DNA from: Phorcus lineatus
Lineage: Eukaryota > Mollusca > Gastropoda > Trochida > Trochidae
Assembly (NCBI GenBank): GCA_921293015.1
Contig: OV121089.1
Location: 46,881,220 to 46,945,219, forward strand
DNA length: 64,000 nt
Direction: 5' to 3'
Of the stretch, positions 24,001 to 36,526 are shown in pieces. Both the position numbers and the translations under genes were made by a program. Every line of letters starts with the position of its first letter. Position 1 is the stretch's first letter. The notes beneath the pieces are model-generated. The model did no database searches and was not told where the DNA came from. It worked only from the letters and a program-made list of their open reading frames with translations.

Positions 24001-26199
24001 GCTGAAATTTACTTCAATGGATAACAATCAGACATATATGTAATCTAGCAGTATTTTAATTGTTATGTAATCAAATTATTGCGTGGTCATTATTTTTAAG
24101 ACAGTTTATATATGAAACTACATAATAATATAAACATTACAGTGTAAAAATCATTGTGCAATTGCTACTTAGGTTGATGCAAGTCAACCGCTAGCCTCGA
24201 CATTATCACTTCTCGATTTTCGTTCGAAGATGTTTCAACAAAATAGGACCTGGGCTTGATTTTTGGTAATTTCTCCAATAAGTCATTAAGACAGCGTATT
24301 TATCGACTGTGGCAAAAACCCGCCATAAAATTCGTGCGGGTGTGACGTAATAAACAGACTGTACATAGTGGCGCATCATTATTTCAACTGAAATACCGCC
24401 TTAAATAATTGTTTATTTACCATTGATGTGGATATCTTTTTACACCAAACGCTTAATACTGTTACATCGTCAAATGATTTATCTAACTGAGTCGAAAACA
24501 TTCTCTGAAAATCGTTATATTTCGGGTTTTTCTGTGATATCGTAACGATAGATGTATGCATTTATCAATATAATGGTTTTATCGATTTTATGTGTCTCAG
24601 ATGTTGTTTTATGTATTTGATGCCAAATCTAATAACATGTCTACATTTGCGTGACACAATAATATAATCATTTCTCTCTTTCTCTGTCTCCCAAAAATGG
24701 GTGTGACCAGTCATGCAATCGCTGGTTTGTGACCAGATAGATCTAAGCGGCCCATCAAAAGTGGCAATCAAAAACGGCTTTCATTACCAAACTGAACATA
24801 TTTGAGTAACGACCTATACGCACTATACAATACGCACTATACAATATTGTAATCAGACATTCATATATGCCAAAGAAAATAGGAAAATATTTTTGTGGTT
24901 ATGTAAACTTTAAGTGAAAATGAGATATCAATTATAATTAGAAGCAATGCTAGATGTGCTATGTTTCAACATGTAAGCGACTACAAGGTTGATAATCGGA
25001 CATAAAGTACCCTTTCCTTAAACCTCTTGATTTTCCCATAGGTTTCTATTACAGAAAGTCTGTATTCCGGGAAAGTAAGTTAAATAACTTTAATTTAGCC
25101 GTTGTCAATAAACATTAACACAGAGCTCTGTTTTCTTACAAATTCAAGACTTTTATGTTTTTCATTGATATAAATGAATCTTGCGTTTGTTTTCTGTGTA
25201 AAGCCACATCTCAGTAGCCTTTAATTTAAGGCAAATATATCATATGTCAATTGTTAATTATTTATAGCCCCGTAAACATCTTTCAGCTGTCCTCAAGCAA
25301 TAAGTTATTTAAATATCTAAATGATGGTTTTAGATTAAAAGATCAAAGAAATGATGTATGATTTTATGATGAATCCCGAAATGAGGAAGGAACGAGCTGT
25401 CAATATGATGTTTTAAATGTGAGATGGCCTGATCAATCAGTGATTTGTTACTTTACTTTCATCTGCTTTGAAACAGCTTTCTAATAGTAATAGATGAAAG
25501 TACCTGTTGATATTATACATACGAGGATTTCATGCATTGAATAGTAGAAGAGAAATTGATGATATTGCGTTCTTTAAGCACTGTAAAGGTATTAGGGATG
25601 AAATTTAGGATATGCATCAGCGTTCAATTCAGAAAACCAACGATGGAAATTACATATGCACAATATTGACGAAAACATTAAAACAATTGCAGCATTCTTT
25701 CATGTTTTGAGTTGATAATGAAATTTTGAATAATAAGTAACTGAGAGCTGAATATATGGCCTTATATTTAAAACAACGTCCGGCTTGATATTTTGCATAT
25801 TAATGAACAACGAACAGACAACTGAAGAAAAGCCCACAAAACTGAATACAAGGCTCTGAATGATAAACAAATGAGACATATATGATCATGAAGTTTTAAA
25901 TTGAAAAGTCATTTAAGTGAATCACAACACACTGCAAAGAAGTTTTCTTTCCAACTGAAGAATCTCCCTGGAGGGCGACAAAGACAAAGAGCGTTATAAT
26001 ATTGCCATTGTCCAAACACCATATAGCACGCCCAAGATACTATAGATTACTGTGTTGGTGACCATCCAAGTTAAGACCCTTGAAGCCGAAAATAGTTAGA
26101 CATCGCTGAAACTTTCAACTGCAATTAAAGAGTCTGCACGTTAGTTTCTTCTTATATACAGATAAACCTAGTGCTTAAGAAATTCGTGCAAATGCCAAT
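21076..26199. other. Longest anonymous stretch; no gene supported
   Basis: About 5 kb of AT-rich sequence with few repeats shared with the rest of the window. The longest frame (23996-23520 minus, 158 residues) has no recognisable domain and an AT-rich composition typical of chance. A minus segment at 22810-22735 reads GEDMVGLFMRPLCEEAKDF between possible splice sites and could be an isolated exon, but I cannot identify it. Confidence 0.45.
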
Positions 26200-26640
26200 G
26201 GTAAATATACTGAAATAGAATAGAATGACATAGAAAACAAGCTGAGAATCACTTTTTGCATTTTATTTATCAACATAGTCTCCACTGACATCATTACATT
26301 TGGACCAGCGATTTCTAACCTCATTAGTCCATTCTTGTCGAACTCCCAATCCGTAAATGTACTTTAGATTAGGGAAGAGGAAGAAGCCCGATGTCGCCAA
26401 ATCTCGGGATCGGGGTGACAGCGACATGTGCTGTGTGGACGGGAGCATTGACCTGAAAGAGCAGCACTCTACATTGAGGTTCCAACGCCGCTTGGCCTTG
26501 ATGGCTGCCCTTATGTCATTGGCATGATATGCCCTGTTGATAGTTTGACCATTCTCCTGGTAAATTGGCATACTTCCGGTTTCAGGGTTAAAGTGATGTA
26601 AACTCGTCTCACCCTGGGTCAATAATCTTTTCAGGACACT
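26200..26640 (-). pseudogene. Mariner transposase relic (in segmental copy B)
   Basis: The minus frame 26622-26263 (119 residues) begins MTQGETSLHHFNPETG and ends RWSKCNDVSGDYVDK, both typical of mariner (Mos1-like) transposases. In between, RDLATSGFFLFPNLK corresponds to the D-L-A-P-S-D-F-F-L-F block of the DD34D catalytic core. The protein is far shorter than the usual ~345 residues: the N-terminal DNA-binding half is missing and the middle is compressed. Non-functional. Confidence 0.85.
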
Positions 26641-27524
26641 ATCCCTGTCTCCAATGAATCGAATGTTTGCTTAAATGTCCATGTGCTTTAACTCCTTAAG
26701 TTAAAGTTTACTTTAACGTCCTCAAAATCCTTGAAGCAAATGCGTGCCTCATGGCCCTAGTGAGCAGGACAGGTAACTAGGGCAGGTTAGCACGGACATT
26801 GGATGTTTATATATAATGGTGAGAACACTGGTCCTTTCGAAAATTTGACCCCTTCCGTCTATTCAATCATGCCAAAATTCCACATTTTGAACAAAGTCTA
26901 GACAGTCCCACAATTTATTCAATGACAATTTGAGATCCTTTGTCAGCTCTACTGAAGTTAGTTTATAGACGTTCAAACCAAACCCAAATTACATGATATT
27001 TGCATTAAGATACAGTTGTAAGTGAACAAACTTTTGTTTTTCCCAAGTTTAGTCCCTGTTTATCGTATACTGAAAAAAAGGATGCAACAACACAGGTCTA
27101 TGATTTCAGGCTTTTTGGTTTCCACGCGTGCTGTGCTGTGCTGCCGCTCATCCAACTGTACTACTACAACTGCCACATTAAGCTCTAAGAGTTATTTCAC
27201 GATATGATAGAAAACGTTCAGTTTCGCGCACTGAGGCGGACAGGTTGAATTAAAGTAAGACGATATGCCCTTTTACAGCTACTTCTTGTGTGATAGTCAC
27301 AGTAGTAAACCATGAATCGATGAAGACAGTCATGATGTTATTTGTTTACATGCATATACCGGTTTCATTGACATGAAAAGTATTCAATTAATAAATAACA
27401 ACTTTTTTTGTAAACTTGAAATAATGTGAAGCTCTGATTATGTTAAAACAATGATTGACTGGTGGCCTCAAAACTTTAAAAGCTTATATTTAGTTTATCC
27501 TTCATAATCAACAATTTAAGAAGA

Positions 27525-29755
27525 AGATTGAAGAAGAAGAAGATGACCCAAGGAGTTATTGTTCCAATACATAAAAAAGGTAGCAAGGTCATACCAGACA
27601 ACTATAGAGGTGTTACTTTACTATCGTGTTTGAGTAAGTTGTTTACTTCTATCTTAAACATGAGGGTTTCTTCTTGGTGTGATAAGTATGATTTAATAAT
27701 TGAAGAACAGGCCGGGTTTCGAGAACATTACTGCACTATTGATTGTATGTTTGTACTCCATGGATTGATTAATATTGCAATTCAGAATAGAATTAAGTTG
27801 TATTGTGCATTGATTGATTATCGAAAGGCATTCGATTGTGTTAATAGACATGCACTTTGGTACAAATTGTTTAAGCTTGGTATAAGCTCAAAGTTTTTGT
27901 CTTTAGTTCGCAGTATGTATGAGGATGTTAAATCCTGTGAAAGACTGTCGGGTAATATCCATTCCAGTTTCTTTACGTCTTCTACTGGCGTCAGGCAGGG
28001 TGAAAATCTTTCTCCAATATTATTTTTATTATTCATTAATGATATAGTAGAGGAACTTTCTTCGGCTCATGGTTTGGGAGTTGTTATTTCTCATGTACGT
28101 TTACTTCTGCTGTTGTTTGCGGATGACATGGTATTATTTAGCAATAGCATTAAAGGTTTACAGGAACGTTAAGAAAGCATGTATAGCTACTGCATTAAGT
28201 GGGGATTACTGTAAATACCGAAAGGTATTTCGCAAAGGAGGTCGCCAAGGTAAGGCTGAAAGGTGGTTTTATAATGGATCCCCTCTTGAGGTCGTCAGTA
28301 GTTTTAAATATCTTGGATTGGTATTTTCAACCGGTGGAACTTTTTCGATAGCTCAGAAAATTTTATCTGAACAAGGTTTAAAGGCACTTGGTTCATTATA
28401 ATAATAATAATAATAATAATAATATACATTTTAACGCCTAATATCCAGTGCGAGGCACTGCTCACTGGCGGTACATTATTACCCTGAAGGAATTGTACTA
28501 CAGCAGCTACTTAGCGCTAAGTCCGTACAACCCTATATTCAGGTACCCATTTTAACAGCTGGGTGGACTGAGTGCAATGTGGATGAAGTGCCTTGCCCAG
28601 GGACACAACACAGGAAGAGACCCAAGTCACAAAGTTTTGGTGTCTCCACCGGGATTCGAACACGGGTCTCTGGCGTGAGAGGCAAGCAAGCTTACCACTG
28701 CACCACTGTGCTCACAAAATATTTAATGATAATGCATATATTTCCTCAGACATTCAGAATCAGCTTTTTCAGTCGGTTATTTCTCCTATTCTTTCATATG
28801 GTTGCGAAATTTGGGGCTTCATGGAAGCTAATGCTATCGAAAAGTACATTTGAAATTTATGAAAAATATCCTTTATGTAAAAAATTCAACTCCATCAGCT
28901 TTCTTATACGGAGAGTTAGGAACATTTCCTCTAATAGTGAATCGACTTGTGAGAATTATTAAATACTGAAAAGTGCTTCTAATAGATATATAGTTTTAAT
29001 ATACAAGTCATAAGTTCATATTTCAAATGACAATCCTAGTATTGAAAATTGGGCTAGTTTATTAAGAGATATACTCTTTAGGTTTGGTTTTGGATATATA
29101 TGGGCCGCTCAGTATGTTTCTAACAGTAATAACTTTGTTAGGGAATTCACACAAAGAGTAAAAGATATCTATTCCCAAATGTGGAAACATCAATTATCAA
29201 CACTGAGCGAAACTAGACTGTATCTTCATATTAAAGAAACGCTGTGTGTAGAAAAATATTTGTCCAATATTGATGTTAAAAAATACAGAATTGCACTAAC
29301 ACGTTTTCGTCTTAGCTCACATATGCTTATGATTGAAAAAGGAAGATGGAGTGTACCTAAAACCCCTTTTGTTGATAGACTTTGTCCATTCTGTGTTAAC
29401 GAAATTGAAGATGAGTACCACGTGCTCTTGATCTGACCAAAATATAAACATTTACGTAAACACTATCTCACTAAAAAATCTATTAGAAAATGTAAGCATG
29501 TTCAAATTTATAGAATTGTTAAAATGTGAAAACAATATTGAGACGTTTAACGTTGCAAAATGTATTTATTATATCTTTAACGAAAGAAACAAAGTCAACT
29601 TTGTATGATTTGAATACCTTTGACAACGCTCTTGGGCAGTTACTGTGTACTATTTACTATGTTATCATTGTAAAAATATGTACCCCACCATGTGCAAAGA
29701 AAATAATGAGTTTAATTTGTATTGGTTTTTAACCTAATAAACTCTCTTGAACTCT
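27525..29755 (+). mobile_element. Degenerate LINE, interrupted by a SINE
   Basis: Non-LTR retrotransposon remnant. RT motifs lie in 27528-28172: NYRGVTLLSCLSKLF, EEQAGFR, LIDYRKAFDCVNRHALW, GVRQGENLSPILF and FADDMVLF. The frame then shifts (28230-28400), is split by the SINE at 28386-28715, and resumes with SVISPILSYGCEIWGF (about 28770-28830). The C-terminal region is at 29179-29436 (ALTRFRLSSH, then a CPFC...DEYHVLLI zinc-knuckle-like motif). The 3' end is AATAAACTCTCTTGAACTC. The 5' endonuclease is missing. It sits inside segmental copy B; copy C (44.5-45.8 kb) has the uninterrupted site. The clade is not certain, possibly I/Nimb-like. Confidence 0.87.
28386..28715 (-). mobile_element. tRNA-derived SINE with LINE-like 3' tail
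   Basis: Read on the minus strand, it starts near 28715 with a tRNA-like head (CAGTGGTGCAGTGGTAAG as A-box region, GTTCGAATCCCGG as B box). A central region with GGGCAAGGCACTTCATCC resembles a conserved core seen in several animal SINE families. It ends with TGAGCAG...TGGATATTAGGCG followed by ATT repeats at 28424-28398. The tail closely matches the 3' end of the L2-like LINE at 50783-50858, which suggests mobilisation by that LINE type. It is inserted into the older LINE, splitting its ORF. Confidence 0.9.
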
Positions 29756-30317
29756 CTTAAAGTGAAACAACATTTAACTTATTTTGTTTTCAGCACGTTT
29801 AATGTCAAACAAGTAGACATATTTTACCTTGCTAGCGTACTAAGATGAAAGTTTTGTAAAAACACAAACGATCAAAGCCATTTTTAAAGGGATTTACATA
29901 GCTTCGTTCTGTTGAATTCAATCCTTTCACTGTAAGAGAAGGTATGTTCCCAATGTGCCTACAGCCCAGTTTGCCTACACTGCTATCAAAACAAATCTAC
30001 ACATGAGTGGTTTGTGTATCGGGTTCCTCGAACCTATGTTTGATAATGGACTCTTCCACTTGATCCACGTTAAGTTAGTAAAAAAAAATCTTTTGAAGAG
30101 AAGTTTGACTATGACAAATTTCTTTATTTAATGAAGTTTGATAATCTATTTTATAAAAAAAATCATTGCATTAATGAATTTGGTTTTACAAAAGTCACAC
30201 TGCTTGATTGCACTTATGCAACTAGTTAAATAGATTCAATGTCATTGTTGTTACAAGAGGTGCCTCAAACATCAACAGACAGCAGTGATGTTTTCCTGCC
30301 TGTGGACAGCTAGTCTT

Positions 30318-30640
30318 TCAATCTCTGGATATCGATATGAATATACTTGATCGCTGACGTCTGATACCGTCGTGCTCCAATTGCCTCCTGAAGACACGCT
30401 CTTCTTTCTCCATCTTCTTGAGTTCTCTGATGAGCTCATATATGTGGGGATGGGACATATGGATTCTTTTCTTCAACCCGTTGTGGAATCCTTCCAAATG
30501 AAGATGGATGTGGTCTTCCCGCAGTGTGGATATGTGGTCACCTATGGTACTACAGCGTCCCTTGCATCCTCTGACGACGCACTTCCAGTGTGTAGAACTT
30601 GCTGTCTTCCTTGCTGCGAGATGATGAACTCTGCTCTGAT
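30318..30640 (-). pseudogene. FLYWCH-type zinc-finger fragment
   Basis: The minus strand is open from 30587 to a stop at 30318. It encodes WKCVVRGCKGRCST and HIHLHLEGFHN (C-x5-C-x3-C and a His-rich turn, as in FLYWCH fingers), followed by MSHPHIYELIRELKKMEKEE. Upstream, KFYT in a neighbouring frame would precede WKC. The pattern of an H-P-H/N-I-Y/W-E-L-I segment after the finger is common in transposon-derived FLYWCH/MULE-associated proteins of invertebrates. It lies in a ~750-bp insertion (29945-30695) in copy B that copy C lacks. The family call is tentative. Confidence 0.5.
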
Positions 30641-32339
30641 GATGTTTGCCATGCTAGCATGAACATTTCTGATATTTTGAACCTTTTATACCTTCTACAG
30701 AGACTATTGCAGCTATTTGTCTATAAGAAAACCTTAAATGAAAGTTTCATTGACAGAACTGTTTAACATTTTCCCGAACGGTTGAGTAGCAAAGCAAAAC
30801 TAACGTGTGTGTTTACTCTCAAATTGTGTTTAAATAGTAATGATACGCACAATACTCAATGGTCTTGTTAAAGGTACTATATATTTTTATCCCGGCAAAA
30901 CTAACCTGCTATCATATGATGAAAACAGTTTCCACTTTGATTAGAAAAGTGTAATAAGTTATTTCATTAATATCTCTACACACTTGTCATGAACAATTTG
31001 TTCGCCTGCTGAATTGCTTTCAGAAAAGTCACAGTAGTGGAAATATGGTTTATGTACTAACGTTCAGTGGAATTCGGTGAGAACTACTTACTCGTTTGAT
31101 GAGCAGAGTTTAGACTCAAAATGGTTCCTCCTATGACCTCTAACCCACGGGGAACTTCAGTATGGCAAACTGACCGAGTTTCGGACAGTGTAATGATTCA
31201 AATATTTTAAAAGACTATAAAATCTTTTCTAAGGCATTCCTGGCTTTACAATTCATCAGAATGATTTTCAGATATTTCCAAACACGCAGTGCATAGGATA
31301 GATGTATATGTACAATAATATTATAGTTTTTTGGGAGGCAATATATTTTGTCCATAATACAGAGCATGTTTTCCGATGTTAAATTCTTGAAAAAACTGCT
31401 AAATGCGCCGTTACAGCACAGTGACGTCACAATCCCATTTGTATACATTCGACACTGAAAACGCTGTTTTTAATTTACTATTCATTTTTTTTAAAAACAA
31501 GATATCTATTTCCCGGTCGTATTTGGTTCACACACTTTACGCTTCTTCAGGTTATATATAAATAATAATCTAACCTTTTCCCTCAACTCTTACAAAACGC
31601 CAAACCACGGTCCCGTGCTTTAACAATAACAGTTCAAGTCAAAACAATACGTTATTGCAAAACACGCGATTGTTAAGGCTACTCTATTTCTTAAAGAGAC
31701 ACTCCGTGATTTTCATAACATATTATTTACCTTTGATACGAATCTAAATGTCATATGTGGTGATATAAAATCAAAACATCTTAGCTTTTCATGTCCAAAA
31801 GACATATATATGATAAATACTGGTTTTCCAAGAAAAACTAAAAACAGCCTTATAAATTCACAGAGGCGTCGATATCCCGTCCAATATTCATTGATACTAG
31901 TTATATAACCTAACAAACACTATCAACTCTTAACTGCCCTCCTGGCTGTTTTAGATAAGTCTCCAAAATTACGTTTGACTATTTGACGCGTGCCACGGTC
32001 CGGTTTTCGACCATAATTGCGACGTTCTACCTTCATATTGTCAGTGTAATAGACCAATAAGCTTTAAAATGTGTCTTTTTTGTAACAGTCGATACTTCGC
32101 GATCAAATGACACCATTGATTAAGTGTGGCATATGTGAATCCAACAACTCACGGAGTGGCTCTTTGAATATTATGAATATTTCCACAAGTTGGACAACTG
32201 ATTGGAAAGGGCACTCTAAACTTATTAGTTAAACGTTCATATGCAAAGGTAGCCGTAAGCCAAATCTAATCTGTGATTTTAATGCTATTTGTAGTAACTA
32301 TATGCACGAGTAGGTTATGTTGAATAAGGCGCCATTTTC

Positions 32340-32750
32340 AAAAGCAATTACCTAGTGATGTCATCTAGTGTTCATGCAGAATGCTTTGTGTTCATGAATT
32401 GTGAAAACTCCTGAAGATTGGTTTTCTTTCAAAGTAGAAGAAATGTGTCATCATAAACAAAATGTCATATACAAAATACATAATCTTCTGCAGCTCATGC
32501 GGAACCTATACCTAAACGTTTATGCTGACATAAAAGTGTCACATACCGTATGCACACTGAACTGATATATCATCATTATGAAACTTGTGTTACTAATTGT
32601 GTTATAAGAACGCGATTGTTTGCAAGTTCAACATTGTGTGATATTGTTGTATGGGGCACATATTTACCATGTTTTGATTGTGTAGCGAAGCTACTGTTCC
32701 AGAATATTCTATTCAATTTTTGAATACCTGATAGAGACCAAACTGGTGGA
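32340..32750 (+). repeat. Dispersed repeat, direct copy 2
   Basis: It is colinear with 2710-3130, ending near the GAATACCTGATAGAGACC stretch. It immediately follows segmental copy B. Confidence 0.83.
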
Positions 32751-32889
32751 ATATTATACATATATATTATATATGAAATTCCCTTCTTGGATAGTGGTTA
32801 AAATATCAGATCGTCATTTAGAAACGGACTTGTATTATAAGCCTACTGACACTAAACAATACTTGGATATGATATCAACCACGACATAC

Positions 32890-34620
32890 TAAGAGAGTAT
32901 CCCATACTCAAATCCCATAGCCATGAGCAAACTCGGAAAGGTATTTACAACAATATTGAACAATAGGATTTCACAATGGGCAAATATTCGTGATAAAATT
33001 CCTGAAACTCAAGCGGGATTTAGAAAAAACTACTCCACTACTGACCATATCATCACGTTATTTGCTGTAATTTAGAAATGTCTATCTCGTCAAAAACATA
33101 AGCTATATGTAGACTTTGTAGACTTTAAAAAAGCGTTCGGACGTGCTTGAGAAATACTGGTTTGAAGGTAAAATGTATTACTTGTTAAAGGAAATGTATC
33201 CAAATATAAAATCCTGTGTCCGATGTGATAGTGGTGTAACTGACTATTTTGATTGTCTACTTGGTATGCGGCAAGGCTGCATTCTCAGCCCCATTTTATT
33301 TTCTTTTTTAAAAGTGAGTTATATCATGATATTGCACGCAATGGAAAACATGGTTTACAGTTGTTTCCTGACTACATGGAAATATTAATGGTTCTTTTCG
33401 CTGACGATGTGATTTAAGTATCAGATACAGTGGCGGGTTTACAGAGACCACTTAACATTTTATACTACAGATAAAACTAATGTCGTTATATTTCATAGGG
33501 GTGGTCCAATGTCTCAAAGAGAGAAATGGTTTTTAGGTAATCAACTTGTTCAAATAGACGATGGTTACACATATCTTGGCGTTCAGACATTTAATATGAA
33601 GAAAAGTGTTTATGATCTGAAAAAATCTCTTTTTCAATTGATATAAAAATTGGAATGTAAACACCTTTCCTGTTCTTTGAACTTTTCGATGCCCAAATAC
33701 AACCAATTTTGTTATACGGGTCAGAAATATGGGGGATCCAAAGTTTCGACTATATAGAAAAAGTACATTTATTAGCATGTAAAAAGTTTTAGGGAGTCGG
33801 ATCTTCAACACCAAATACTATGGAGTATGGAGAGTGTGGTGGATACCCCCTCTACATTAACTCACAGATACGATACTGGTTAAAAATCATTCATATATGC
33901 CTAATCATCGTACTCAAAAGTTGTCATATTATGTGATGGTTTATTTAGATAACATTGGAAAAGTAACATGGGCATCAAACGTTAGATCTTTATTGTTTTT
34001 CCATGGCTTTGGTTTCGTCTAGTTAAACCAAACCGTTGGAAATATTGATGCTTCATCAAAGTTTTTCGCAATTGATCTGTAAATATGTTTCATCAGGAAT
34101 GGCAATCGCGTATGAATAATAGCACACGTTGTGATTGTTATAGGATATTTAAAAGTCTACTTCAGCCAGAAACCTATATAATCAATTCTCACAGCTCGAG
34201 ATTTGAGGTATAGTTTGATTAGATTTAGATTCGGATTACTTAATTTGATGATAATTAAAGGAAGAATGCTTTCAATTGAAAGGAACAAAGGATTTATCTT
34301 TTATGTAAAGACGTAGTTGAAGACGAAATCTATTTTGTTTTTATCTGTAAATCATAAGATAAGATAAGAAAAATATATGTACCTGATAAATTTCTATCAA
34401 AGCACCAAGAAGTAGCGTTGAAATCATTATTACCTTCTGGTGATGAAAACATAATTAAGAATTGGTCATTGTTTATAAAAGATGCAATCAAATTAAGGGA
34501 TGAATTGTTGAAATAACAATTTTACAATGGCAAATCTTTTATAACATTGTTTTGTTTATCTCTGCAAACTGTATATGAGCCGTAGGCCTTGAAAACAATA
34601 AACTTCTTCTACTTCTTCAT
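32890..34620 (+). pseudogene. Second, strongly decayed LINE of the same type as 27.5-29.8 kb
   Basis: In shifting frames one reads SKLGKVFTTILNNRISQW, TQAGFRKNYSTTDHI, VDFVDFKKAF (32920-33150), then KEMYPNIKSCVRCD and GMRQGCILSPILFSF (33190-33310). A degraded ADD region lies near 33400 and RFRFGLLNLM with VEDEIYFVFICKS near 34220-34350. The order of motifs matches the LINE at 27525-29755. The 3' end is about 34620, after a TGAGCCGTAGGCC...AATAAAC sequence. Several stops and frameshifts; not functional. Confidence 0.8.
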
Positions 34621-34689
34621 ACAACCTGTCACGACGTATTTGCATGATCTGTTCCAATGAAGATACAAGGGGTATCAGAATTAAAAGTA

Positions 34690-35225
34690 TTGCTACATAA
34701 AACTACATTGCTACATAAAATCAAATCTGAAACAATAAATATTGCATATGTCTCATATCATAATCCAATCAATCCAGATATGTTTCAGAGTATTAGACAA
34801 AATACACCTTTTGCAAAATAATTGATAATGTGAATTTCATCAAAAGTAAATGCCAAAGCAAAAGTTTAAAGCAGTGCTTAACTCAGGCAAGATTTGATAC
34901 AAACACTACTCCTCTAGAGTACAGAGTTTCGAAATGTAACAGAGGTAATTGTGGAACATGTTCAGTATCTTTGAATATTCCAGTATAAAATTCATGAGGG
35001 TGTTGCGGTGAATATATTGGACAAACTGAGTACCTCAGAGACAGAGTCCGCGTCCATAAACAACAAATAAAATGTCCCCAGTGCCCACTTGGATACCTGT
35101 GCAAAAGACAAAGACATTACATTAAAAAATATTCCCGGTCAACAAAATGGATACAAATGATAGAATATTGTAAGTTGAAAGAAGACGTTTTCATTAAATT
35201 GTTAAAGCCTCAACTCAATTCCTAA
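34690..35225 (+). pseudogene. Penelope-like element fragment with GIY-YIG endonuclease
   Basis: The plus strand encodes, in shifting frames, INIAYVSYHNPINPDMFQ, CNRGNCGTC (Cys cluster), then GCCGEYIGQT followed by LRDRVRVHKQQIKCPQC, and finally KLKEDVFIKLLKPQLN before a stop. This order is that of the C-terminal GIY-YIG endonuclease of Penelope-like retroelements: linker with N-P-N, CxxxxCGTC, YIGQT, R-x-R-x-x-x-H, E-x-x-F-I-x-x-x-K-P-x-L-N. A stop codon precedes the GIY-YIG core and the RT part is absent. Confidence is high for the family and low for its extent. Confidence 0.85.
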
Positions 35226-35454
35226 GAACATTACATTTCCTTTCCTTTCAATTCATGTTTGTGTCTATCTTACCGTTTGCTTGATTATGACGTCATACCA
35301 TTGTTATGTCAATTGTATTGTGACATCATAACGTCATTACTGTTTTTTGTAAGACTCCCTAAAGATATCAATCAAACATGTTGGAGCAATGTTGACTATG
35401 TGTCAATTTTAGTCTTTTGATATATAATACTGTATACTTGTGAACTCTTTTTCA

Positions 35455-36480
35455 AAATGTGTCTATGTATACATGTATATGTCCAAATGTATATAAGACA
35501 ATCAAATGTCTTTGCAAAATGGGTACAAAATAGATACATATAATTCAATAAAAAGAGATTCAGGGAAATTGTTTAAAGAAGGGTTGAATATTAGCATTTA
35601 CATATCTCTACTATGAAACATGACAAAATGAATGTATACAATGGATAAAAAAATAAGTACATATATTTCAAAAGTAAAAAGCAATCTTTTTTGGGAAAAT
35701 TCTTCAAAGTACCTTTGGATGAATTAACTTACATACCTCTTTAAAAAAATAACAAAATGTATTTACAAAAAAGATGCAAAATTAATATTTAAGTTAGTGT
35801 AAAACGTTGATATTCTTAGTTATTACCCCGATGGTTTATCATAAGTGGTGACATATTTTCAATATGAGCACATGTGAACATATAGCATTTGCCTAGCAAC
35901 GATTTTTCAGCGCGACTCGCCGTATGTTGTCGCCTTTGACATCATAAAACCATTGTTCGTGACGTCATTGTAGCAGGCCGTCGCAAGTACGAGTAAAGCA
36001 GACCGTTTCCTGAATATTTCATTGCGTATAAGATGGAATTGAACCGGTATTAAAGAAATTAGTACACTCGGAAATGTTTCGTATGTCTGTAATGAAATTC
36101 GCTCTCGCTCAGGTAATACAGAAATTCACACTCGTGTCGTAAAAGTCATTAGACACACTCCTCGGGTAATAATCTCTATTAATATTGAGAGACGAGAGAG
36201 ACGATTATTTACATATACATATCTTTACTTTGAATCATTACAACATGTATTTTCAAAATGAATACTCCACATATATTCCAAAAGTTAACTTCCCTCATTA
36301 TGGGGGAAATCGCTTAAAGCAGGACTGAATAAATTCCCTTAGATATTTCTTCTTTGAAACACCCAAAAAATTGCATTTACAAAATTAAAGCGAAATAAAT
36401 ACATACATTTGTGTGAAACCAGTAGAACTCACATAAAAAAAGTTAATTCTGTTATTTTTTAAGAACATTTTACAAATAAA
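35455..36480 (+). repeat. AT-rich degenerate tandem array, locus 2
   Basis: Same unit landmarks as the arrays at 11.3 and 45.9 kb (GGGAAATTGTTTAAAGAAGG, CATTTACATATCTCTAC, AATACATATATTTC). It is interrupted at about 35870-36220 by unrelated sequence containing TGACGTCA (35960). No ankyrin sequence is associated with this locus. Confidence 0.72.
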
Positions 36481-36526
36481 CCATGAACAATCAACCTTTA
36501 CATGGATAAAATCACTGAACACTACA

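Larger units (their letters stand above)
26200..32340 (+). repeat. Segmental repeat, copy B with nested insertions
   Basis: It is colinear with copy C (42190-45900): mariner relic, ATGGCCC.AGTGA.CAGGA, AGGTCTATG.TTTCAGGCT, AATGTGAAGCT.TGATT, GTTTTGTAAAAACACAAA, CAGAACTGTTT, CTACTCGTTTGATGAGCAGAGTTTA and AAGGCGCCATT. It is interrupted by the LINE/SINE (27525-29755) and the FLYWCH-like insertion (29945-30695). 31200-32290 has no clear partner in copy C and no gene that I recognise. Confidence 0.85.

Noticed and set aside
28630-28715. tRNA gene
   Set aside because: A- and B-box-like sequence is present, but it continues into a SINE body and an ATT tail.
34883-35104. 73-residue minus frame
   Set aside because: Antisense of the Penelope-like GIY-YIG fragment.
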